DNA from: Nemopilema nomurai
Lineage: Eukaryota > Cnidaria > Scyphozoa > Rhizostomeae > Rhizostomatidae
Length of the DNA: 64,000 nucleotides
Direction: 5' to 3'
Assembly: GCA_003864495.1 (NCBI GenBank)
Contig: ML133455.1
Span: 2,418,001 to 2,482,000, forward strand
The translations under genes were made by a program, and so were the position numbers. Below are positions 25,989-36,473 of this stretch, in pieces. Below the pieces are notes generated by a model. The model was not told where the DNA came from. It worked only from the letters and a program-made list of their open reading frames with translations, and searched no databases. The stretch's first letter is position 1. Each line of letters starts with the position of its first letter.

Positions 25989-27639
25989 TCTTCTGTTTAC
26001 CAATATATTGTTTATCCATGGGAGAGTTTCTTCAAGTTTTACTGGAATATATTCTATTTGAGTGACATGGTCTATCGTGAACCTAAATATCAAATGATTT
26101 TAATCACGCACAGCCATCGATTTCATTTACATAACATAATACATTTTTTTATTTGGAACGCATATTTTTTTCAGTAAATATTTGGGCGAGCACGCTCTGA
26201 GGGGGCGTTTGGAGTGATTCGTCTTTCAAGTAACTTTTAGCTTCACCGCTCTATATTTTTCAACTTTGTGCGCCCAAAGCAGTAGTTAAGGGTTTCAGAA
26301 CCAAGTTGAGATTTAGAGTCGAAATACTTCAATTCTTGGCGGACTTCGGTTACTTGCACATGCAAGATCGAGTGCACGTCCCATTGCAGTTTCATGGTGT
26401 CCAGAGACGGCAATCAATCAAATTGACAACTCGTTAGTGTTAACACCCTTCAAAGAACCTTGTTCTAGCGAGTCATGGGGCCAAGCGACCTCCGCATGAA
26501 ACAAACAACACGACATGACACCTTCCTACTTGCCAAGTCCGAAAAAGCTGCCACGAAAAACTTGTTTTGTTGACTGTTTTAAAAGTCGTTTTGGAAAGCA
26601 TTGGGGGTAGATTACATGGCCGTTGTCTTCATCATAGTTTTGGAAATTGAGGGCGGTTTAAGCTTAAAATCGTATGAGGGTTACACAGTCAATTCCCCAT
26701 CGAAGAACAGTTGACCACAAGAAAAATAAGTTTCTTTTAGCTGATCAACCTGCAGTGAAGCAAGCTAAAACTTCTTCGTATCGTTGTCTAAATTGGTTCC
26801 CATGTTGCCCCTGAATCGGCTCCGACTCTTCTTGAACAATTAACGACTGGCGAAACTTCGAAATCCGTTAAATTTGACCTTGCAAAGGCTGCACTTTAGT
26901 TCTAGCAAAGTATATAGTGAAAAGTCGCTGCCGATCCTGGTTATTTTTATAGACAAAAACTGAAAAACCTCGTCAATCCAATCGATTTTAGTTTAAATGA
27001 CTTCGGGGGCTCTGCCATGCCGAAACGCGACCCCTTGGCCAACACACAAACATAAAAATTGCCCCGTAGTTATTTCATCTTTTCTCGGGCTTTCTCGATA
27101 GCTGTCACGTTTTCAACCGTCCTATGGAAAATCTTTTTGCTCATTTAGCTCGCTACGCTGTTGTGAGAGTTTAGTGTAATTTAAAGAAAAAACCGTGACA
27201 CGAAATCTCTTACTTACAAAAGAAACTTAGCACACATGAAAACTGCCTCTGTAGCAGTCAAAAACACAAAATTAATTCTACAGTTTCAGAAATCTCAACA
27301 ACGCTATCAACACTGAAGGAACAACGCGAGAATGAGTAAACGTCGAATCGAAAACCATGCATCGTCATCCACCAAGAAATATAAATACATACAACATAAA
27401 AACGTAGGGGTTTAAAGCTCGTACGGTAGTCTCTCGTCTATTAAAAACGGAGTTCTTGCTCTCCCTTTCTTCGTCCCAACACGGCAACAGTGGATAACAT
27501 TTGACGCCATGCCATGACCCTGCAAGCAAGGAAAACTCATTAGAAGAGAGATCCGCTTAAAAACGCAATCGTAAAAGGCCACAAAAAAGCAGCAGTCACT
27601 GATTTTAGAATGCATCAAACATGGTGTTTACTGCCAAAG

Positions 27640-28260
27640 CTGTTTAGGGCAATTTAGAGTGAAGAACGCCCTCGAGGCCTGGCGGAAGGGGTCAACAGGA
27701 CAAACAGCCAGGTGCGAAAATCTAGCAAAAAAAACCAATTCTTCGAAAAAATAACCAGAAAAACAACCAGAAAAACAACGAAAACGACAAACTTGAAGCA
27801 ACACAACAAACTTACTTTGATTCGATTTTGAGGGCACGAAGTTTTCAGCATTTTGAATTCGGCGAGAGGGCGTACCTGCCGTTCCCCACGTTGCCTCCCG
27901 TAACATCATTAAAGAAGTTAATCGATTGATTATCAGAAATTTACCTAAAAGCAAGTTAGCTAGGTATTTAGAGCAATTTAAAGTGAAAACGCCCTCGGGG
28001 CATGGCGGAAGGAGGTCAACAGGTCAACGGCCAGGTGCAAAAACCACGCACAAAAGCTGCTGGCTTCTCGAGAGAGAAAAAACCAGAAAAACGGCGATCA
28101 TAATGCAACAAAACAAACTTACTTTGATTCGTTCTAGAAGGCACGACAACGTTTTCAGCATTTTGAAGCCAGCGAGAGGGCCAGGCGGGGGCGTGCCTGC
28201 AGTTTCTCACGAATTTTGCTGCTGCTACCGCGAGTTTCGGCTCGATTTCTCACCTAAAAT
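27640..28260. repeat. Internal ~0.3-kb duplication within unit 1
   Basis: Two diverged copies begin near 27647 and 27970. Both run from GCAATTTA.AGTGAA through ACGCCCTCG.GGC.TGGCGGAAGG, GGTCAACAGG, an ACTTACTTTGATTCG block and TTTTCAGCATTTTGAA to GCGAGAGGGC. The second copy is followed by CGCGAGTTTCGGCTCGATTTCTC. On the minus strand each copy carries a GTAAGT-type donor-like site (27810-27815 and 28117-28122). Unit 2 has the equivalent pair at about 31549-31770 and 31897-32125. Confidence 0.7.
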
Positions 28261-28499
28261 GAGGAAAAAGCACGAAAATCAAATCTCATTTAGCATCATT
28301 TTAAGAAGGCAATCAAATGAGTAGCAAGAAAACATTCTAGAAAGCAAGCAAGCTCGTGGGTAGCAAATTTTTTCAAACGAATGGAAGCTACCCCAGCGTT
28401 GGGTGCATTGGAAAAATCGTCAAAAAAGCACGGAAATTTAGTTTAGCATCATTAGGAATATCATCAGATCGAAAGAAGAAACGAAAAGTACTTACTTAA

Positions 28500-29340
28500 G
28501 GCAGTAAAGCAGCTTTCCACGGTGAAATTCCCAAAAAAACGCAGCAGCACAGTGCACGACCACGGCCGGTAATAATGAGCACGTCCAATCCACACGGGTA
28601 GCAAGCACGAAATGACCCCTGCCCTGTCCCGAGCACGCTGTTGTTCTCTACAACCGATCTACGCCTTGTTGCTCTGCTGCGACGCGTCACTCACGTCGGC
28701 AACTTGCATTTCGATTGGTGGAAGAGGACTCTCTTTTGTCCCCAAACAATGGAGGGCTGCAGAGCAAGACACGTGACCGGGGCAAGTTCGGCCGATCGAG
28801 GGCAAGAAAATTTTCTCCCCTCGGCCTGGAAATGGCGAATCGAAGCAAAAACACGGCGAATTTCGAGAAAACGCTTGCGAATTTTGGAAAAAAAACCAGA
28901 CATCTAAAAAGAGGCACTCCGGGCGAACCGTACCGCTAGGAAAAGGGGAACGTGGCACGAACCGTTCGGGAGCCAGAGCTAGGAGAAGGCGGACGACCGG
29001 CGAGCGGCGCTCAGAAAGATGGCAATGTCCACTAAAAATAAGGAAAATTTTGGCAAAAAAACCAGCCACGATCGAAGACGAATGCTCGCCGAAGCGAGGG
29101 GTATAAAAACCTTGAGGATGGGGTTTGCCGTGGAGGCAGGAGAGCGCCGAGAAGGCGGTCGAGAAGGGGTCTCGTCGGAGAAAAACGAACTTTTCGATCA
29201 AAAATCGTGCGAATTTTCCGGAAAAAAGCCTCAACTCTGTTGGGAGAACACGTTGGGAAGAAACAGCAAAAAGAATTTGGAAAAAAGACGCAGCAGTTTT
29301 GGAGAAAAGGGAGTACGATCGATCGGAGGCAAAGATCAAA
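28500..29340. promoter_or_regulatory. CpG-rich block of unit 1, possible promoter
   Basis: This block is GC- and CpG-rich against an AT-rich background. It holds an inverted CCAAT box (CGATTGGTGG near 28711), an E-box-type CACGTGAC near 28770 and CGGCCGATCG. A donor-like CTTAA|GTAAGT on the minus strand lies at its left border (28495-28490). Together these suggest a promoter with a minus-strand transcript. The alternative is a GC-rich repeat with no activity. The equivalent block of unit 2 is about 32430-33250. Confidence 0.35.
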
Positions 29341-29381
29341 GGCGCCGCCTCATGAATAATAGGCATTTTAGTATATGTAGA

Positions 29382-29897
29382 TAGCCCCCAAAACCCCGCT
29401 GCGCGGGCTTAAAACCCCTTCTGTGGAAATAGAATTGCCCCTTAAAACTACCCCAAAACAAATTAGGCAGATTAGCCTCGGCAAGACAAGAGCCTCGCAT
29501 CGAGAGCAAAAATGACGTAATGCACAGCCACGCACCGCATACTTGAAACGAAAGTTGTCAACGAAAAATGACTCGCCATCCTTCGCGTGCATCACTCGCA
29601 CTCATGTGACAATCGCTAGGACGGGGTTCGCAAAAGATAAAGGGTTGAGGCTCCCCCGTCCTAGCGATTGTCACATGAGTGCGAGTGATGCACGCGAAGG
29701 ATGGCGAGTCATTTTTCGTTGACAACTTTCGTTTCAAGTATGCGGTGCGTGGCTGTGCATTACGTCATTTTTGCTCTCGATGCGAGGCTCTTGTCTTGCC
29801 GAGGCTAATCTGCCTAATTTGTTTTGGGGTAGTTTTAAGGGGCAATTCTATTTCCACAGAAGGGGTTTTAAGCCCGCGCAGCGGGGTTTTGGGGCTA
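29382..29897. repeat. Long inverted repeat (unit 2)
   Basis: Arms 29382-29626 and 29654-29897 around a 27-base loop are nearly perfect; one arm has one more C/G at the outer end. Relative to unit 1 both arms share the same changes (for example TAATCTGCC in place of TAACATGTC, and loss of one A in the CGACAAAATG region). So the two arms of one unit match each other better than they match the arms of the other unit. Confidence 0.93.
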
Positions 29898-32800
29898 GTC
29901 TTCTGCTTTACCAATATATTGTTTATCTATGGTGAAAGTTGTCTTCAAAGTTTTACTGGAATATATTCTATTTGCGTGACATGGTCGATCGTGAACCTAA
30001 ATATCAAATTATTTTAATCACGCACAGCCATCGATTTCATTTACATAACCTTATGTATATTTTTATTTGAAACGCATATTTTTGTCAGTAAATATTTGGG
30101 CGAGCACGGTCGGAGGGGGCATTTGGAGTGATTCGTTATTCTAGTCACTTTTAGCTTCACCGATCTATATTTTTCAATTTTGTGCGGCAAAAGCAGTAGT
30201 AAATGGTTTCAGAACCAAGTTGAGATGTAGAATCGAATTCGGTTACTTGCACATGCAAGACCGAGTGCACGTCCCATTGCAGTTTGATGGTGTCCAGAGG
30301 CGGCAATCAATCAAATTGACAACTCGTTAATGTTAACACCCTTCAAGGAACCTTGTTCCAGTGAGCCAAGCGACCTCCGCATGGAACAAACAACACGACA
30401 TGACACCTTCCTACTTGCCAAGTCCGAAAAAGCTGCCATGAAAAACTTGCTTTGTTGACCGTTTTACTCGTCGTTTTAGAAAATATTGGGGGTAGATTAC
30501 ATGACCGTTGTCTTCATCATAGTTTTGGAAATTGAGGAGGTTTAAGCTTAAAATCGTATGAGGGTTACACAGTCAATTCCCCATCGAAGAACAGTTGACC
30601 ACAAGAAAAATATGTTTCTTTTAGCTGATCAACCTGCAGTGAAGCAAGCTAAAACTTCTTCGTATCGTTGTCTAAATTGGTTCCCATGTTGCCCCTGAAT
30701 CGGCTCCGACTCTACTTGAACAATTTACGACTGGCGAAACGTCGAAATCCGCTAAATTCGACCGTGCGAAGCCTGCCCTTTAGTTCTTGCAAAGTATATA
30801 GTGAAAAATCACTGCCGATCCTAGATATTTTTATAGACAAAAACTGAAAAACCTCGTCAATCCAATCGATTTTAGTTTAAATGACTACGGGGGCTCTGCC
30901 ATGCCGAAAAGGGACCCCTTGGCCAGCACAAAAACAAAATTGCCTCATAGCTATTTTCAACTTCTCTCGGGCTTTTTCGATAGCTCTGTCACGTTTTCAA
31001 CCGTCCTATGGAAAAGCTTTTTGTTCATTTAGCTCGCTACGCTGTCGTAAGAGTTTAGTGTAATTTAAAGAAAACACCGTGACACGAAATCTCTAACCTA
31101 CAAAATGAAACTTAGCACACATGAAAACTGCCTCTGTAGCGGTCAAAAACTGACTATTGCCACCAATAGGCACCAAATTAATTCTAGAGATGCAGTAATC
31201 CAAACAACGATACCAACACTGAAGGAACAACGCGGGAATAAGGAAACGTCAAATCGAAAACCACGCATCGTCATCCACCAAGAAAATTAAATACATACAA
31301 CATAAACACGTCGGGTTTTAAAGTTCGTACGGTAGTCTCTCGTCTATTAAAAACGGAGTATTGCTCTCCCTTTCTTCGTCCCAACACGGCAACAGTGGAT
31401 AACATTCGACGCCATGCCATGACCCTGCAAGCAAGGAAAACTCGTTAGAAGCGAGGTCTGCCAAAAACGCAATCGTAAAAGGCCAAAAAAGCAGTAATAA
31501 CTGATTTGAGAATGCATCAAACATGTTGTTTACTGCCAAAGCTATTTAGGGCAATTTAGAGTAAAGAACGCCCTCGAGGCCTGGCGGAAGGGGTCAACAG
31601 GACAAACAGCCAGGTGCGAAAATCTAGCAAAAAGAACCCAATTCTTCGAAAAAATAACCAGAAAAACAACGAAAACGACAAACTTGAAGCAACGCAACAA
31701 ACCTTTTGATTCGATCTAGAGGGCACGAAGTTTTCAGCATTTTGAAGTCAGCGAGAGGGCGTACCGCGAGTTTCGGCTCGATTTCTCTCTAAAAAAGGAA
31801 AAAAGCCAAAAATCAAACCTCCCGTAACATCATTAAAGAAGTTAATAGATTGATTATCAGAAATTTACCTAAAAGCAAGTTAGCTAGGTATTTAGAGCAA
31901 TTTAGAGTGAAAACGCCCTCGGGGCATGGCGGAAGGAGGTCAACAGGTCAACGGCCAGGTGCAAAACCACGCACAAAAGCTAGTTTCTCGAGAGAGAAAC
32001 CAGAAAAACGGCGATCATAATGCAACAAAACAAACTTACTTTGATTCGTTCTAGAGGGCACGGCAAACTTTTCAGCATTTCGTAGCCAGCGAGAGAGCCA
32101 GGTGGGGGCGTGCCTGCAGTTTCTCGTGAATTTTTCTTCTGCCACCGCGAGTTTCGGCTCGATTTCTCACCTAAAATGAGGAAAAGGCATGAAAATCAAA
32201 TCTCATTTAGCATCATTTTAAGTAAGCAATCAATTCAGCATTCAGAAAACATCCTCGAAAGCAGGCAAGCTCGTGGATAGCAAATTTTTCGAGGCGGGTG
32301 GAACCGACCCCAGCGTGGGGTGCATTTAAAAATCGACAAAAAACGGAAATTTAGTTTAGCATCATTAGAATATCATCAGATCGAAAGAAGAAACGAAAAG
32401 TACTTACTTAAGGCAGGAAGGCTTTCCACGGCAAATTCCCAAAAAAGGCAGCAGACCAGTGCACGACCACGGCCGGTAATAATGAGCACGTCCAATCCGC
32501 ACGGGTAGCAAGCACGAAATGACCCCTGCCCTGTCCCGAGCACGCTGTTGTTCTCTACTACCGATCTACGCCTCGGTGCTCTGCTGCGACACGTCACTCA
32601 CGTCGGCAACTTGCATTTCGATTGGTGGAAGAGGACTCTCTTTTGTCCCCAAACAATGGAGGGCTGCAGAGCGAGGCACGTGACCGGGGCAAGTTCGGCC
32701 GATCGAGGGCAAGGAAATTTTCTCCCCGCGGCCTGGAAATGGCGAATCGAAGCAAAAACACGGCGAATTTCGAAAAAACGCTTGCGAATTTTGGAAAAAA

Positions 32801-33312
32801 AACCACACATCTAAAAAGAGGCACTCTTGGCGAACCGTACCGCTAGGAAAGGGGGAACGTGGCACGAACCGTTCGGGAGCCAGAGCTCGGAGAAGGCGGA
32901 CGACCGGCGAGCGGCGCTCAGAAACATGGCAATGTCCACTAAAAATAAGGGAAATTTTGGAAAAAAAACCAGCCACGATCGAAGACGAATGCCTGCCGAA
33001 CCCGTGGGTAAAAAAAGGGGGAGAGCTTGTCGAACGGTGGGGGCAGGAGGGCGTCGAGAAAGCGGTCGAAAACACCGTCCCCGGGAGAAGATGGCAATTT
33101 GCTCAAAAACGGAGCAAGCTTTTCGGGCAAAAAGTAGCCTATGCACTGGTTTAACGATCGGGGAAGACTTTGGAAGTGGAATTTCGAAACTGGGTGCAGC
33201 CGTTTGGGAGCCTTTCGTCTACAATCGAGTAGGACTCGGAGATCAAAGGTTCCGACGGGACATGAAAGAGGTGCCGCCTCATGAATAATAGGCATTTTAG
33301 TATATGTAGATA
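29382..33312. repeat. Tandem ~3.9-kb palindrome-headed unit, copy 2
   Basis: Direct repeat of 25470-29381, joined without spacer: the TATATGTAGATA end of copy 1 runs into TAGCCCCC of copy 2. It has the same order of hairpin, AT-rich middle, duplicated block and CpG-rich block. Scattered substitutions and small indels are present, and the CpG-rich end differs most, near 33000-33250. The end at TATATGTAGATA (to 33312) matches the junction of copy 1. No protein family recognised. Confidence 0.85.
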
Positions 33313-33567
33313 ACATGCGACATATTACAGTTTTACTTCAGCAGAGTTTTTTAACAGTTGCAAGTTGGGACTTTTCTGAAGTTCTTTGAGCTTTCACCAA
33401 ACGCAAAGACTCCTTTTCCTTATTTTGTAGAATCTTTGCAAGCAGAAACATATCTGCAATAAATCTTTCTATCATTTACATCAATCTAATCTACATTAAT
33501 CTAATTGCTTCAGATGACATGTGTGAATAAGCTCAAACAAACCGATCTCAATGCATTTTCTGATCGT
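33313..33567. other. Short spacer between the tandem units and the Kolobok-type element
   Basis: AT-rich non-coding sequence with no feature recognised. It ends at the TTAA target site (33568-33571) of the next transposon. Confidence 0.5.
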
Positions 33568-33834
33568 TTAAAGAGGAAATGAAACCAAATTTTTTATTTT
33601 AAATTCTGAATCCCCGTAATGAATTACCTTATAACCCAGAATTTCAATGTGTTTAGAGAAATTTTGGCTAAACTACGAGGACAATACTGACTTCAATTTT
33701 TCAATCAAAAAGTGGCACCGGTGCGCCCTGTTTAACTAGCCTCGTTTTGAATGTTGTGACGTAAAGTTATGGACACGCGCAGCGTTTCGTAATATTTACA
33801 TCCCGTTTCTACGTACTGAAACTTTAGATTAGCT

Positions 33835-34204
33835 ATGGAGCCAGGTAACAAAACCAAGGTTCGTGGTGGTCTACGATGTGTTGTACACACTCTAGACAAT
33901 AAAAAGCTGTTGTAATGACAGTTATACCAAGGGTTTAAACACCCATCGCTTTCCAAAGGACCCTACTGTACGCCGGCAGTGAACTAAATTTGTTAGAAAG
34001 CGTAGGCCAAATTTTGACCAAAGCTACTTTTCAAACCCCGTCCTTTGCTCAGATCATTTTGAACCAGGTTGCTATACAAGGAGCGTAGCTAGTCTACTAG
34101 AGGGGGACGACGTTTCACAAACAAAAAGTTTTTACAACGAGATGCTGTTCTGGCATTATACGTTCTGGCATTATACCAGAAATGAAGGAAATTCAACCTC
34201 TTAG
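33835..34204 (+). pseudogene. Broken THAP domain (transposase N-terminus)
   Basis: From ATG 33835 the frame gives a short start with one cysteine of the expected pair, then stops. After a frame change, the frame from about 33932 reads HRFPKDPTVRR, an in-frame TGA where family members have tryptophan, then TKFVRKRRPNF, and LCSDHFEPGCY. HRFPKDP and the CSDHFEP block with its Cys-x2-His are the THAP zinc-finger (C2CH) marks. It continues to a stop at 34202-34204, past a 15-bp tandem duplication. The domain would bind the transposon ends; this copy cannot make an intact one. Confidence 0.82.
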
Positions 34205-34744
34205 TCTAAACGGGAAAAAAGAAAGGTAAGATTTAATTTTTTTGCCTACTTCATTTTCAATATATTCCTTTAATTAATGTGTAAATAAAGCAAAATATAC
34301 GATACATAAAATGACAAGGTTAACTACAATATATAAACGTGGAGCTCGTGTTTAAATCTTCCCCCTCAAAATAAGTAGATTGGGTACAACAGAATAAAAG
34401 TAAACACAACTCGCTACTTTTTGTCTATTTAAACAAAACAATTGGTTTTATCAAAATCTCAACGTGATAAAAGTTTTCATAACAAACAATTGGTGTTTAT
34501 TGTGACATATTTTTTAGAATGTTGGCATTGCAATTAAAAAACAACATTTTGTATCTTCTACAAAGTCGAGCCCTTCCAATTTGAAGGTTTACAAAATACA
34601 TATATGCATATAGAACATTTATCAAATTGTATAGATTCACCCAGGGCGCAGCCAAAAGGATTAGTTCTTGCTGACAAAAAGGGTGTATCTCACTCATTAA
34701 GGGTGTGGTCAAGATAAATACTCTCATATAAAGGCTGCTTTTAT

Positions 34745-35502
34745 GTGTTTCTGTTTCAAATGTTAGTATGTTATAATTGTTGCAAAAAAGTTACAGGTAG
34801 AGTATCCAGCAAGTTTCCTGGCAAAAATAACCAATGTAGGGGGGGGTACCACACCTACCAAACCCCTTTGGTGGTCCCTGGATTCCATAAATGTAGTGGC
34901 CCAAATTCACATTCTGTTTTTCAGGGTGTAAGAGATACAATACAATGTGGCTTCTGTTGCGGATACACAAATGGAACTATTCAAGAGCAATTATTCGACG
35001 AAGCAACATCTTCTAAAACTGATAAATGGCAGACAGTCTTTACAGAAACCAGCATGGAAGCAACTTCATTTCCAGATGTGTCAAGTTTAGCCTGTCAAGA
35101 TTGCAAGGTGAAAACCTTGAGATTGAAAAACTTGAGTGAATCGCCAAAATCTGAAAATAATTAGACAGAAAAGGAAATTAACAAGTCAAAATAATGTAAG
35201 TTCGCTTTGCACAATAACATTTGCTGATATGCCAAATTTAAATTCCATTTCATTTCCATATAAATTACTTTTTGTAACCCTTTTCTCATTTATGCTTTGT
35301 TTGTAGGCAATCAATTATCTATAATGTAAAATAAAGAAATTCAGCGAGTCAAAACAAGGACAGCCAACTAAGCCCAGGAAAAACAGGAAGACAGTTGAAG
35401 AGGAAGACAGTGATTCTGATTCCTACAAAAGTTTTGCTGAAAATGACGAGGAGTGGAATCCAGAAAGAGATGAGGATGAATTTGAAGACAGAGAAGAATA
35501 AT
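34745..35502 (+). pseudogene. Cysteine-rich and acidic remnants of the element's plus-strand gene
   Basis: An open frame at about 34745-35164 has several Cys pairs (CYNCC, CGFCC, CQDC). A separate in-frame stretch at about 35390-35502 is very acidic (DSDSDSYKSF, EEWNPERDEDEFE) and ends in a stop. They lie downstream of the THAP remnant and probably belong to later exons of the same element. I do not recognise the Cys-rich part as a named domain; no catalytic residues could be assigned. Confidence 0.4.
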
Positions 35503-35850
35503 TTTTAAATGAGGGAGAAATAGAATGTGTGAAAATTATGACTATGAAAGAGTAACCAATGAAACAAGAGGAAACATTAGGTAAAACTATCATGATGACA
35601 TCATTGCATAATTATATGATAGAAAAGGTATGAACAAGTCACATAATAGGTAATATTATCCACCAAACTGTAATACTTTAATACTGTAATACTGGGGAGA
35701 TTTGACAACTTGTTGAACTTGTAAACAAAAGAAAATCCATGGTAGAAATGATTACAGCTCTCAAATATCTGATTAAGATAAAACTGCCAAAACTAAACAA
35801 CATATACATGACTTGCTTCATTAAATAAGATGATTTGTTTTGTTACTTAC

Positions 35851-36473
35851 TCGTGTAGGCTTGCCTTCCTGTGATACTCCCCTGTCTGTCCCTTCGCAGT
35901 GGGCCAACATTCCGAAACACAGTTGTATTTGACATGGCAATGAAATCTTGTTGTGCAATACATATTTGTTCAATGCTTTCGTCCAATACAAGTTAACCCA
36001 GTGCAGCATCTGCACTCCAAAGCACCAACAAGATGATAAACTTCATATTTTCAACATCTACACCTGCAAAAAAAAGCCATAATGCCATAGTCATAATCAA
36101 TTAAGTTTACGATGGTGCGACCCTCCGGGCCTGGCCTAGGCACTGTACATGACGCTTGCTAATTTCGATTGATACCTACAGTATTTAGACATCATTTAAA
36201 CTAAAGATAACGAGTTTTAAACATATATTTGTCATTTATGGAATAAACTTACCATGAACTAACTTCTGTATTTCGTTCGTACCGCTCTCGCAAAATTGCC
36301 GGGGTTAGGCCGTCATGATCGTGGCCTAGGTCTTCCTCGTCGCTACTTGATTCCGTGTCTGCCAAGGGTTCGAATTGGTATGGCCTGACTGGAACACCGT
36401 AAACAGCAACTGCCCCCTCTTCTTCTTCGGAAACTTCTAAGCTAATGTCACTTTCGTCCGACATGGTGAACAT
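35851..36473 (-). pseudogene. Broken P2X7-C-terminal-like gene inside the transposon
   Basis: Exon 1 (36473-36253; the preferred ATG is at 36464) encodes an acidic Ser/Glu-rich N-terminus with VRPYQFEPLAD and LRERYERNTEVSSW. It ends at a good ATG|GTAAGT donor. Exon 2 (36063-35851) follows a T-rich TTTGCAG acceptor in compatible phase. It reads WCRC, an in-frame TGA, then LVGALECRCC and, after a frame change, ICIAQQDF and FRNVGPLRRDR, ending at a GA|GTAAGT donor. The order WCxC...LECRCC...CI..Q.DF...VGPL.RDR fits the cysteine-rich cytoplasmic-tail domain of P2X7, which occurs as a stand-alone, expanded family in cnidarians. The stop and the frameshift make this copy a pseudogene. The match is from memory of the family, not from a search. 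Confidence 0.6.

Larger units (their letters stand above)
25470..29381. repeat. Tandem ~3.9-kb palindrome-headed unit, copy 1
   Basis: The unit begins with a 519-bp hairpin-forming inverted repeat (25470-25988). It continues through about 1.6 kb of AT-rich sequence, an internally duplicated block (about 27640-28260) and a CpG-rich block (about 28500-29340), and ends with AATAGGCATTTTAGTATATG. Copy 2 follows immediately, in the same order and at high identity. No transposase, reverse transcriptase or other family was recognised on either strand. Open frames occur but are broken by length changes between the two copies, which argues against coding. It could be a large non-autonomous transposon, a satellite-like tandem repeat, or a duplicated non-coding transcription unit. 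Confidence 0.85.

Noticed and set aside
25560..26065. Mirrored Cys-rich open frames on both palindrome arms
   Set aside because: The two frames are the same sequence read on opposite strands of an inverted repeat. No domain is known, and the frame changes past the conserved part between units 1 and 2.
28659..29366. 235-codon minus-strand open frame in unit 1
   Set aside because: In unit 2 the equivalent region is split between different frames by indels. The long frame is explained by the CpG-rich composition, which has few stop codons.
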